A stretch of DNA of 64,000 bases from Whitmania pigra (GCA_021613335.1 JAJTWR010000044.1:3985501-4049500); one strand, 5' to 3'; counted from the stretch's first letter, positions 24,150 through 33,832 are shown. Program-made: numbers and translations. The notes: generated by a model not told the origin, from the sequence alone.

Positions 24150-24831
24150 AACTCTGTCGCGTCCTCTTTCTTTTCATAAACGTCGCTGGAACACTTTTTC
24201 CTTCTTCTACAACCCTAGGTGTTATTTTCGATTCTCATCTTCTTGCAATCACCTGGGCACATACGTTCGCTACTTTCCATCAGCACTTCTGCCCTTGAAC
24301 ATAGCCTCGTTCTCTCTCGTCTAGACCATTGTAATTCCCTTCTTTATGATACATCTGCCTTTAAAATACATTTATTAGAACGTGTTCAAAATAAGTTTAA
24401 CAAGATTGTTTTTCTCATCCCCACCCCCAATAGTCTCAACTCCTGCCTGAAACAATTGCACTGGTTGCCGATTCGCATCGTATCACCTTCAAAATCGCCC
24501 TCATGACACATCACACTCTAGTGACATCCAGCCCACTTTATATCCATCACTTTATAGGTCGCCGCCAAACACTTGATCATTCATCTTCAACCAATCAATA
24601 GGTCATCAATAGTCAACAGAGGCTTCTCTTATGCCTCCCCTCGTAAGATCCCACCCATCTCTGGAGCTCTTCAAGCGTCACCTGAAGACTCATCTCTTTA
24701 GGACTTCAAGGTGCAACGAAAACACAGTCTTTCTGACGATATGCACATGGCAATATTATTGTTATTACGAATTTCATCCCATTATTAAGACTCTTCTCAC
24801 AGGGAGTGAAGAGTTTTTATTTATCAAATAA
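24150..24831 (+). pseudogene. L2/CR1-like LINE reverse transcriptase 3' fragment (right arm)
   Basis: Plus-strand peptides, in more than one frame, include STTLGVIFDSHL, SRLDHCNSLLYD, LLERVQNKFNKIVF, LKQLHWLPIRI and PPLVRSHPSLELFKRHLKTHLF. The order and motifs are those of the C-terminal half of L2/CR1 LINE ORF2. Frameshifts break it. Confidence 0.8.
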
Positions 24832-25639
24832 AATAATTGCAGAAATAATTTCGTTAATTGTTCTCTAACTGTGTTGTGGGGCACTCCAAAGTACTTTCGA
24901 CAGGTGAAGTGGCTTCGAGATGAAATTTTTGGATCGTCAATAATTGTATAAATTACTGATACGCAACAGAAAGTATTTTAATTGAGAAACTCAGTAAACT
25001 GAGCAATCGAGGGGCCGAAGCGAGTTGACAAAGCTGACCACTGGAGTGATGATTGCTGGGCTGTAGCAATGTGTGTGCTATGCGATGACCGAATGAACTA
25101 CTGAACGATTCGTTACAATTACCGAGTCACTTATAACAAATAAAGCTAAATGTTATTTTTGGAGCATCCTTTCCAAAAATGCGTAATGAATAATAACGCG
25201 GATTTGCAGTGAGACTGTAGTTAGGTTTCTTGTTTAAATTGAATAATTTCGAGCAACAGTATTCCCAACATTCATAGAGACATCTTGAGACATCTCGATA
25301 AACCTCAAAACATTTAACATAGATTTGCAAACATTTGCGACATTTAGAATTTATTTATTTATTGGCGTTATTAATGCTATTTTTTAAGCAACTTAATATT
25401 ATTTTTAAAGTACTATATTATCAATATGTATTGGGAAACACTTACTTTTAATCAATTTTAATCACTTTAGGTGGAGCTAATTCTGTTTATGGGGTGGAGT
25501 TATCTCCCTTATTTTTCATATCATTAAGGCTGTGTTTTACCTAACATAATTCTGTTCAACTGCGGTTCGAAGTACTTGAATAAGGCTAGCAGGGCGAGAG
25601 CCCATTGTTAAAAGCCTATGTTATGACGCTAGCAGGTTT

Positions 25640-26115
25640 AAAAATCTTTTTAACTACTCAACCAATGTCAAAGTAAATTACACATAAATAATTTACAAGC
25701 ATTAATTTTAAAATCACACTGTCCAAATTTTTAATTTTTTTTTTAAATTTAAATAATTTAACTGCAACTTTTCCGAAAAACCACAAAATACAACTTCATG
25801 GTCAAATATCTTTTTAGTTGCTAAGCCAATGTCAAAATAAATTACACCAAAATAATTATCAAACATTTCTCTTAAAATCGCACTGGCCAGATTTTTAATT
25901 TTGTTTCGTAATTCGTTGTAAACTTGCATAATTTAACCTCAACTTTTCCGAAAAACAACAAAATGCGACAACTTCATGGTCAAAAATATTTTTAGTTTCT
26001 TGGCCAATGTTAAAATAAATTACACCAAAATAATTACCAAACGTTCCTCTTAAAATCGCCCTGGCCAGATTTTTAATTTTGTTCCGAAGTTCGTTGTAAA
26101 CTTGCATTAATTATC
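25640..26115 (-). repeat. Tandem repeat of about 170 bp, roughly 2.5-3 copies
   Basis: Units start near 25717, 25881 and 26059 (periods about 164 and 178), with a partial unit before the first. Each unit carries the blocks atggtcaaa-at-ttttagt, aaataaattacaccaaaataa and tttttaattttgttt. On the minus strand two units encode similar peptides beginning MQVYNELRNKIKNLA and containing NYFGVIYF and IFDHEVV, differing at several residues. Confidence 0.75.
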
Positions 26116-27640
26116 GACAACTTTTCTACTAGTTTTTTAATCAAATCGAAGTGACACGATTTGTTGTAACCTTCAAATCATTATTCAAGCTAAGACGCTA
26201 ATTTGTAAATATATTGTAGCTTAGATATGGATTTTGCATGAATCCTTTTTAGCTTTAAATTTGCTGCAGTTTTATTGAAAAGAGCATATCGACCTCAACT
26301 TTTGCATCCGATTCTGCCATCAAGTTGAGTTACTCTAAGTAGCAACCTGCAGGCTCTTTATTCTCATCGGTGAAGATCAATGAATAATTAAACTTAGATA
26401 ATATGTAGATATGGTAATATGTAGATAATATGTTGATACTTAGCTTTGTAAACGATAAACCCGTCTATGTTTTTTGTAAAATAATGTTTTACATATATTA
26501 TCGAACTGGAACATAATACAAACAAACAAATATCTGTCATCATTTATATTAAAAAATAGTAAGCCAAATATTTTATAGAAAAAATAACTTTTGATTGACT
26601 TATTATGGGAACATCATTTGCTAATGACATTGCGTTTTGTGTCACTAAGATTATCCCTGGAATTAACTTCGGTTTTGTGATTCAATGAAATATTACAAAT
26701 TACGTCCCTCAGAATCATCAGTAAACAAGTTTTCACCAACTCTAGTGCCAGTTTACTGGTATATTTATTAATAAAATTTAATACTTGAACTTTGCATTTA
26801 TGTTTTTGAATGTAGTTAGCGCTGCCGTTATGCGACTGAATCGGTTACACAGCTCTCATGGGATGTTGTGAGATGAAGTCTTTACTCAATAATGAATGGT
26901 CACATATTATTATTATATATTAGTATATTATTATATTATGGGTCCAGGCCGAACGATGAAATGATTTGCGGATATTGAAATTGAGGTGAGGGCCTTCAAA
27001 TCCAGAAAAACCCCAATCTTAGTTGATTGTATCTCTTGGCATTTGCTGGCAATTTCGTATGCTCCTATTGAACGACTAGGGTAGTGGCTCATTTTGTAAA
27101 TAGCTTGGGTGAATGAGATTGCGAACATTATTGCGATTAATTAAACATAAACACCCTTTGTGTAATTCACCCTTTACACGATTTGTAAGCAGTCTGCTAT
27201 TCTTATTCAAATTTGCAATAATTTTATTTGAATAAGTTTAATTTTAAAGATTTCAAAATAAATACATACATTTGGCAATTTACATAACATGGCGACAACT
27301 TATTCTATTGTTGCACTTTATAAAATAACACTATAGTTTCACTTTTACACCCCGCAACAAGCAGTGCTTCGATTTAAATATAAACACCCTGCTAGCGATT
27401 TGTAAACACCCTGCTAGACTTATACAAGTTGCCGGCCGTCAGCGGTCGGCAGCGGTGAGGGGGTTCGGTTTTTCGCAAAATTTGAGTCTCGTAAACATAG
27501 AAATTATATAAATGATACATATTTCAAAAGGGGAGATTGAATTTCTTTCTGAATATTATAAAATTATTAAATTTACTAAATTTTATTATTATAAAAATTG
27601 CTTGCAAAAATTAATTTGTCATAAACTAAAACTTTTTAAC
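26116..27640. other. AT-rich region, no gene recognised
   Basis: A minus-strand open frame of 65 codons (26931-27128) has no recognisable motif. Around 27430-27465 there is a short GC-rich patch. Nothing else supported. Confidence 0.4.
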
Positions 27641-27699
27641 ATAGAAATCTATTGTGGTTTATTCCACCTCGATCCTGAGTAGGGCCTTCAATAATAAGT

Positions 27700-27778
27700 C
27701 TCAATCCAAGTGATGCAATGTGAAGTCCAAATCATCTGAGTTATGCAACGGACTATAATCAAATAAATAAATAAATGA
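27700..27778 (+). repeat. SINE 3' tail fragment
   Basis: Ends gagttatgcaacggact followed by ataatcaaataaataaata. The same tail with small changes occurs at 42815-42882 (plus), 40262-40325 (minus) and 23665-23705 (minus). Confidence 0.6.
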
Positions 27779-27870
27779 TGCAATGAGGTTTCAAAAGGCA
27801 ATGAGGATTCTCAGGGTCATCCTGACGCTCAAGATGAATATTAATGTCTCCAGCCACCGCGGGGAAGCAA

Positions 27871-28482
27871 TCACCATTCGTCCAAGGACTTCCGAGAGTT
27901 CAAGGTAAAACTGATTACAGCACCCGTTCTGTGGATGGCTAGAATGTTGATGTGCTCATTGCTTGCCGGAACGTGAACTGCCAGATACTCAAAATTCTTT
28001 AAAATGCAGTTAATGTCGATGGAACAAAGTTGAATGACATCTGTCGCAACAACAGCCACTCCATCATGGTTAGTAAACAGAGATTTCTGGGCACGACCCT
28101 CACGTGGACGAAGCTTGTCAACAACCGAGTAGCCAGCCTGCCGCAGCCGCTGAAGGGCAACCGAGCCCATTCATTATGCCGAGTCCCGACGAGCATCAGG
28201 ACTCCAATCCCGTACATGGGTATGATGTCCAACAGAACATCAACTTTTCCAGCTATTGAGCACACATTGAGGCAGCCAAACTTGATAACTGCATCACTTT
28301 TTTTTATTCAGAGCCGAGGGTGGTCTCACTCTAGAGAATGATGGTCGGGAATGAATGAGCCGTCCAAGGCGAGAGCGAGGAAGCAAGATCCGAAGGTGGA
28401 ATAATCTTTTTCTAACCTGCCTGGGAATCGCTATCCTGCCTCTATCAAAAGATTTGAGTTCATCACCTGAGTATGTCGTCAT
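27871..28482 (-). pseudogene. LINE fragment: N-terminal APE-type endonuclease region
   Basis: Minus-strand peptides in order: SFDRGRIAIPRQVRKRLFHL, then in other frames CSIAGKVDVLLDIIPMYGI, LMLVGTRHNEW, and ALQRLRQAGYSVVDKLRPRE with NHDGVAVVATDVIQL. These match the start of LINE ORF2 proteins, where an APE-like endonuclease has S-I-x-N/G-K, T-E-T-W/H and G-G-V-A-V motifs. At least one frameshift (near 28160-28190) and no downstream RT mark it as a dead fragment cut off by the Gypsy insertion side. Confidence 0.65.
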
Positions 28483-28879
28483 TGTTATCAGTACACTATG
28501 TTTTGTCCTGTTTTGAATGCAGAAGGAGTGACGCTGAGACCAAGTATATAGATTGTTTACTTCTAATAGGAGCTGAACTTTGGTCCGAAACTCTCGTCAG
28601 CAACGCAAGTTCAGTTTAATTAAATTCAGGGAGTTTTCAGTTAAAAAAACCTATAGCATTCAACTCAGAAGACAAAACGAATTCAACGATACTATAAACG
28701 TTTAAGAAAATCCAGTCAACGCTCAGAAAAACCACCGAGAAGTACGAACTAAAACCAAACAACCAACACGCCCGAAGACGCACGCACTTGTTGTGGTGAG
28801 GAACCAATGAGAGTGGAGCGCGCCATGAACACAATGGAACATGTTCTATAAATAGCCTTGAGCTATCGCTCACTCTCTC

Positions 28880-29530
28880 GGTGCGCACGCATGGCCTAAC
28901 GGTTAAGGCTGCTCCTCTCACTATGGCAGCACGGGGTTCAAACCCCGCTGCGGGTGCACCGTGCTAATGATCTAGACCAGGGGTACTCAAACTGCGGACC
29001 GCGGTCCACAATCCGGACCGCCGATATCTTTTAAGTGGACCTCCAATTATTTCAAAAAAAAAAATAAATTTAAAAATTTAAAAAGTTAAAAAATTCTGAA
29101 TTCTGGTCTAAGTTTGTAATTGAGGGTCAATACCCTTGCTCCAAGAAATTGGCTTTATCAGTTCTGACAATATTTGGATCAACTTACACCTGTGAATCAT
29201 CATTTTCAACTATGAACATTATCAAGTTTAAAAATCGAAGTCAATTAACTGATGTACATCTTGGAAATTGTTTGAGAATTGCAATTACTAGCTATTCTCC
29301 AATTATCAAAGAAGTCATGAAGGACAAGCAGTTCCATGCATCACTCTAAATAAAAGTCTGACAGCATTTTAATATTAATTCATTACTTTTTACTTTACCC
29401 CCCCCGGTCCGCATGACTTTGACCCTTGTGGACCGCCACCTATCTGAAAATTACGTAATGTGGACCCCGGCCAAAAAAGTTTGAGTGCCCCTGATCTAGA
29501 CATGCAACGGACGTTAATAAAACATTTTTT
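28880..29530 (+). mobile_element. tRNA-derived SINE (family 1) inside the 5' LTR, split by hAT
   Basis: The head reads catggcctaacggttaagg (A box) and cggggttcaaaccccg (T-arm and B box) and ends with the family tail catgcaacggacgttaataaa. It is flanked by gctcactctctc, taken as its target duplication within the LTR. A complete unsplit copy lies at 60884-61008. Confidence 0.85.
28978..29493 (+). mobile_element. Internally deleted hAT element with transposase C-terminus
   Basis: 516 bp with termini caggggtactcaaact and agtttgagtgcccctg and an 8-bp duplication atctagac (28970-28977 and 29494-29501). A 66-codon frame at 29149-29349 encodes LTIFGSTYTCESSFSTMNII and NRSQLTDVHLGNCLRIA, the C-terminal dimerisation domain of hAT transposases. 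The catalytic part is absent, so the copy is non-autonomous. Confidence 0.92.
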
Positions 29531-29650
29531 GCTCACTCTCTCTCTCTCATGTAGTGACCGTGTGTAGTTGTTGTTTACTTGTGAATAAACCGTTACGTTA
29601 AACCTTGCCTTTCTTCGGGATCTCAGAGATATAACATTTTGGCGACGAGG

Positions 29651-30535
29651 ATGGGATCCGAAGATAAATTCGTTTCTATGATTACGATGTTCATGGAAGA
29701 AAGCAAGAAACGAGACGAAGAAAACAAGAAACGCGACGAACTTTTGTTGCAACTGTTGGAGAAGGTCAATCTTCACTCGACTACACATCGTCAAGGCGAA
29801 GAACTGATCACGGAAATGATCAGTAAGACTCAGACCTTCAACTACGATCCTGAACATGGAGGCACGTTCACAAAATGGATCGAACGTTTCGAAGATGCAG
29901 TTGCAACCCACGGTTCACGATTGTCGGAGGAGGAGAGAGCGAGGGTGCTTGTGATGAAACTTGATACAGAAGTGTACAACCTGTTCCGGGACCACATTCG
30001 ACCAAGGTCAACAAAGGATCTGAAGTATGATGAGGTCAAGGCAATCTTGGAGACGTTGTTTGGAGACAAAGATAGTATCTTCAGGCGCAGATATGACGCA
30101 CTCCGGGTTACGCTTGAGGACATGAACTTCAGAGCATACACCACGAAGGTCAACAGAATGTGCGAGTTGGCACGGGTAGATGAATTGACAAAAGAGCAAT
30201 TTAAATGTCTGATTTACATTTCTGGGATGAAGATGCAAGCACACGCCGACTTCCGAACAAGGTTGCTGCAGAAGTTGGAGCTGCAACCAAACTGCACACT
30301 GGAGGACTTGAACAATGAATGCGAACACATTCTGACTCTGAGAAAAGATGCAAGTGCCATCGGAGAAGTCCCAAGTGCTGTGCAGGTGGTCCAGAGAAAC
30401 AGCAGAAGGAAGCCTCAACCAGAGTTCCGTAGCAAAGAACCCGGCCGACCTTCAACTGTAAGGAGATGTTTCATCTGTGACGAGACATCTGGCAAAGAGT
30501 TGTCCCAAGAAATTGAGAGTAAAGAAGATCGATGA
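29651..30535 (+). CDS. Gypsy gag
   Basis: About 294 aa from ATG 29651, 15 bp after the LTR. The N-terminus is charged and probably coiled (EESKKRDEENKKRDELLLQL). The body (HGGTFTKWIERFEDAV, YNLFRDHIRP) resembles the retrotransposon gag domain of Gypsy-type elements. It ends with the first half of a zinc knuckle (RRCFIC) and then runs out of the pol frame for about 55 bp to its stop. The second half of the knuckle is in the pol frame. Confidence 0.85.
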   Translation: MGSEDKFVSMITMFMEESKKRDEENKKRDELLLQLLEKVNLHSTTHRQGEELITEMISKTQTFNYDPEHGGTFTKWIERFEDAVATHGSRLSEEERARVLVMKLDTEVYNLFRDHIRPRSTKDLKYDEVKAILETLFGDKDSIFRRRYDALRVTLEDMNFRAYTTKVNRMCELARVDELTKEQFKCLIYISGMKMQAHADFRTRLLQKLELQPNCTLEDLNNECEHILTLRKDASAIGEVPSAVQVVQRNSRRKPQPEFRSKEPGRPSTVRRCFICDETSGKELSQEIESKEDR

Positions 30536-33500
30536 CAGCCAAAAAAGGGGGAAAAGGAAATTTGCCAAGATCGATTTTGGAAGCATCAAGATTGATATGC
30601 AGCTTGACTCGGGTGCAGATGTAACCATCATCAACACGGACACATGGGAGAAGATTGGAGCTCCAGATCTGGACAAGTCTTCAGTGTCACTGTCAGCTGC
30701 AAATGGCACCCCGATTGAGGTACTTGGTTGTTTCGATGTGCAATTCCGCTGCCAAGGGTTCACTGGCCATGGTCGCTGCTTCGTGGCTAAGGATGTGGAC
30801 CAGCTTTTGGGCATTGAGTGGCTGGACCAGTTGCCACCATTTGCGAAGGCCTTCAACGCCATCTGCTGTCAAGTGGAACAGAGAACAGTTGAAGTAGGAG
30901 GTCTGTCCCAAGAATTGCTCGACAGATACCCCGAGGTCTTCAAGGAGGAACTGGGCCGATGCTCCATGAAAAAGGCAGAACTCACAAGTAAAGAAGGAAG
31001 TTGCCCGATCTTCTGTAGGCCGAGGAAGATTCCCTTCATGTTAGAGAAAGCTGTGGACATCGAGTTAGACCGTCTCGTGCAAGCAGGAGTCCTGAAGAAG
31101 GTAGATTACAGTCATTGGGCTGCACCGATAGTTATCGTGCACAAGAAGAATGGGACTGTCAGGATCTGCGCCGACTTCAAGACGGGCCTGAACGAAGCAC
31201 TAGAGACACACCGACATCCACTGCCGACTCCAGAAGAAATCTTCTCTCACCTGAACCAAGGCGCATGGTTTACCCAGATTGACTTGGCAGATGCATACCT
31301 GCAGATGGAAGTCAATGAGGACTCAAAGGAACTGGTGACTATCAACACACACAGGGGACTGTTCCAGTACCAGCGACTACCCTTTGGAGTCAAGTGCGCA
31401 CCCGGCATTTTCCAAGAGGCTATGGACGGCATGCTTGCCGGATTACAAGGTTGTGCAGCGTACCTGGACGACATCATCGTTAGAGGTACAACATTGGAAG
31501 AGCACAATCAGAACGTCCATGCCCTTTTCAAGAGGATCGCAGAGTGTGGATTTCGCGTCCGAATGGAGAAGTGTTCGTTCGCGAAGAAGGAGATCAAGTT
31601 TCTGGGGATTCTGATTAGCAAGGATGGACGTCGACCAGACCCAGAGAAAATCCACGCGATCGCCGAAATGCCGTCGCCCAAGGACAAGAAGCAGTTGAAA
31701 TCCTTCTTGGGCATGATAAGTTTCTACTCGTCTTTTGTTCCAGAGATGCGATCCATGAGGGAACTCCTGGATGACCTGGAGAAGGAAGACAACTTTTTGT
31801 GGACTGCTGAGCATCAGGGAGCCTTCGACAAACTGAAGATGGTGCTGCAGTCGGATCTGCTGGTGACACATTTCAGACCTGAAATTGTCAGAAAATTTCA
31901 TCGATACCTGTATGGACGAAGCTTCACGCTGTTGACGGACCACAAACCACTACTGTCCATTTTTGGATCAAAGACAGGAGTGTCCGCTCATTCAGCCAAT
32001 CGACTCCAAAGATGGGAACTCTCATTACTCAGTTATGAGTTCAGGATTGAGTATAGGAAGACAGACCACTTTGGACAAGCCGATGCATTATCCCGACTCA
32101 TCGCTTCGAAGTCGCCGGAACCCGAGGATGTCATCATCGCAAAGATTGAGAAGGACATTCAAGCACTTCGTAGTGATGTGATCCGCCAGTTGCCAGTAAC
32201 CCACAAGGACATTCGGAAGATGACCGAAAGTGACGAGCTACAGATTGTGGTGCAAGCCGTGCTGTCAGGACGTTGGCCAGATTTCCGGACTGGGTCGTTG
32301 ACACATGCCTTCCACAGTCGTGCTAAAGACCTGTCAGTGCATGATGGAGTCCTTTTCCTAGGAATGCGAGCGGTTGTTCCCTTGGCGCTACGACATCGTG
32401 TTCTGAAAATGCTTCATGAAGGTCACCCAGGATGCACACGGATGAAACTCATAGCTCGAAGGTGTGTTTATTGGCATGGCATCGACAGGGATATTGAAGA
32501 GCAGGTGAAGAACTGCAGAGCTTGTCAGAATGCTGCAAAAATGCCTGCAAGGAATGAACCGTCACCATGGCCAACACCGAATTGTGCATGGGAGAGGATC
32601 CACGTTGATTTTGCCGGACCCCTGGAAGGATTAATGTTCCTCATAGTAGTGGATGCCTACTCCAAGTGGCCTGAAGTAGTTCAGATGTTATCAACAACAG
32701 CCACTTGCACAATTAAAGAGTTAACAAGAATCTTTGCCCAGCATGGATTCCCAAAAGTACTCGTGTCGGACAATGGAACGCAGTTCACGTCACAGGAGTT
32801 CCAGAGATACTGTCAGCAATATGGTATCCAGCACATCCGTTCACCTCCATATCACCCACAGAGTAATGGTCAGGCAGAACGTTTTGTGGACACCTTCAAG
32901 AGGACTTTTCAGAAGTTGAGAGGGGAGGGAGCCACATCAGATGTGATACAGAAGTTTCTGTGGACTTACAGATCGACTCCATGTTTGTCATCTCCAGGCC
33001 AGAAGACACCCACAGCAGAAAACTGCATTGGACGACAGTTGAGGACTCCGGTAAGTGACCTACAGTTGCAGAGTCATCTACAACAGGAAGCGATGAAAGG
33101 CAAAGCGCAGCAGATGCGCAAGGTACATCGCAGGGAGTTTGTCGTAGGGGACACAGTGTACTTGAGGCTGTATGAAGATCCACGAGGTCGATGGGCTCCA
33201 GGAGTGGTCATCAGAAGACTTGGAACGGTACTCTATGATGTCCGATGCAACAGCAAGATTGTCAAACGACACGCGAATCAGCTGAGACCTCGGACAGTGG
33301 ATGACGCCTTCAACGTCATGATGGATACCTTTAACCTGCCTCTACTGCCCCTCAGCCAATCGGAAGGTAACAACATGAGTGCTACAGAGCCCAGCACGAC
33401 AGAAGTTCTTATCGAAGCAGACCATGCCCCACGACCAAAGAGGAGACGCCGACCGCCGAAGAGATTGGAGATGGACGCGTCCAAGAAGAAGTACGAACTT

Positions 33501-33536
33501 GTTAGGGGGGGAGGTGTTGTGGTGAGGAACCAATGA
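30477..33536 (+). CDS. Gypsy pol polyprotein, RNase H core deleted
   Basis: Open frame of 1019 codons, +1 relative to gag, with no ATG at its start; expression needs frameshifting or reflects a past indel. Domains: second half of the CCHC knuckle (RHLAKSC); aspartic protease DSGAD (about residue 44); reverse transcriptase with LPFGVKCAP and active site YLDD (about 329-332); a truncated RNase H region; integrase zinc motif H-x3-H...C-x2-C (HEGHPGCTRM, CRACQ); catalytic DDE (HVDFAGP, SDNGTQF, QAERF); and a basic C-terminus. In the RNase H region THFRPE is joined directly to IVRKFHRYLYGR, so the usual stretch with the catalytic D-A-S and E residues, about 60 aa, is missing in frame. The last codons and the stop lie within the 3' LTR. 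Confidence 0.9.
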   Translation: MTRHLAKSCPKKLRVKKIDDSQKRGKRKFAKIDFGSIKIDMQLDSGADVTIINTDTWEKIGAPDLDKSSVSLSAANGTPIEVLGCFDVQFRCQGFTGHGRCFVAKDVDQLLGIEWLDQLPPFAKAFNAICCQVEQRTVEVGGLSQELLDRYPEVFKEELGRCSMKKAELTSKEGSCPIFCRPRKIPFMLEKAVDIELDRLVQAGVLKKVDYSHWAAPIVIVHKKNGTVRICADFKTGLNEALETHRHPLPTPEEIFSHLNQGAWFTQIDLADAYLQMEVNEDSKELVTINTHRGLFQYQRLPFGVKCAPGIFQEAMDGMLAGLQGCAAYLDDIIVRGTTLEEHNQNVHALFKRIAECGFRVRMEKCSFAKKEIKFLGILISKDGRRPDPEKIHAIAEMPSPKDKKQLKSFLGMISFYSSFVPEMRSMRELLDDLEKEDNFLWTAEHQGAFDKLKMVLQSDLLVTHFRPEIVRKFHRYLYGRSFTLLTDHKPLLSIFGSKTGVSAHSANRLQRWELSLLSYEFRIEYRKTDHFGQADALSRLIASKSPEPEDVIIAKIEKDIQALRSDVIRQLPVTHKDIRKMTESDELQIVVQAVLSGRWPDFRTGSLTHAFHSRAKDLSVHDGVLFLGMRAVVPLALRHRVLKMLHEGHPGCTRMKLIARRCVYWHGIDRDIEEQVKNCRACQNAAKMPARNEPSPWPTPNCAWERIHVDFAGPLEGLMFLIVVDAYSKWPEVVQMLSTTATCTIKELTRIFAQHGFPKVLVSDNGTQFTSQEFQRYCQQYGIQHIRSPPYHPQSNGQAERFVDTFKRTFQKLRGEGATSDVIQKFLWTYRSTPCLSSPGQKTPTAENCIGRQLRTPVSDLQLQSHLQQEAMKGKAQQMRKVHRREFVVGDTVYLRLYEDPRGRWAPGVVIRRLGTVLYDVRCNSKIVKRHANQLRPRTVDDAFNVMMDTFNLPLLPLSQSEGNNMSATEPSTTEVLIEADHAPRPKRRRRPPKRLEMDASKKKYELVRGGGVVVRNQ

Positions 33537-33808
33537 GAGTGGAGCGCGCCATGAACACAATGGAACATGTTCTATAAATAGCCTTGAGCTATCGCTCACT
33601 CTCTCACTATGGCAGCACGGGGTTCAAACCCCGCTGCGGGTGCACCGTCCTAATCATCTAGACATGCAACGGACGTTAATAAATAAACAAAAAAACAAAC
33701 AAGCTCACTCTCTCTCTCTCATGTAATGACCGTGTGTAGTTGTTGTTTACTTGTGAATAAACCGTTACGTTAAACCTTGCCTTTCTTCGGGATCTCAGAG
33801 ATATAACA
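33515..33808 (+). repeat. Gypsy 3' LTR with truncated SINE
   Basis: Matches the 5' LTR outside the insertions. The SINE remnant (about 33606-33702) lacks the first 40 bp, including the A box; the loss lies between two ctctc motifs. It has no hAT insertion. Confidence 0.92.
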
Positions 33809-33832
33809 GCACTCATTGGCATTGGCATTTAT

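Larger units (their letters stand above)
21052..25541. mobile_element. Foldback element B: long inverted repeat with captured L2-like LINE
   Basis: Left arm about 21052-23366 (including a later hAT insertion), right arm about 24026-25541, spacer about 660 bp. The ends (ggtaaacagccttaatgag and its complement) resemble those of adjacent element A in layout, including the agctccacc block. Matching peptides from opposite strands of the two arms differ at only a few residues, so the arms are nearly identical. The left arm lacks about 140 bp present in the right arm. Each arm carries the 3' part of an L2/CR1-like LINE. The spacer holds a further copy of the LINE 3' tail (near 23483-23535) and a SINE tail (near 23665-23705). 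Confidence 0.75.
28789..29636 (+). repeat. Gypsy 5' LTR with nested SINE and hAT
   Basis: Contains a TATA box (tataaata, about 28847-28854), a SINE (28880-29530) itself split by a hAT (28978-29493), then the U5-like part with AATAAA near 29584. Without the two insertions the LTR would be about 200 bp. Confidence 0.9.
28789..33808 (+). mobile_element. Gypsy LTR retrotransposon carrying SINE-containing LTRs
   Basis: LTRs run TGTTGTGG...ATAACA: 28789-29636 (enlarged by a nested hAT) and 33515-33808. The 5-bp target duplication gcact lies at 28784-28788 and 33809-33813. A purine tract (aggggggggagg-like) precedes the 3' LTR. Both LTRs contain a SINE between two copies of gctcactctctc. Gag and pol lie in overlapping frames. 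Outside the SINE and hAT the LTRs differ at very few positions, so insertion was recent, but pol lacks the RNase H core. Confidence 0.93.

Noticed and set aside
28886..28960. Possible functional tRNA gene (A box and T arm well formed)
   Set aside because: The same sequence recurs at 33606, 37312 and 60884 with a shared 3' tail and target duplications, so it is the head of a SINE. The anticodon arm is irregular.
32000..33600. Numerous minus-strand open frames across the Gypsy element
   Set aside because: They are shadows of the plus-strand pol frame and have no motif of their own.
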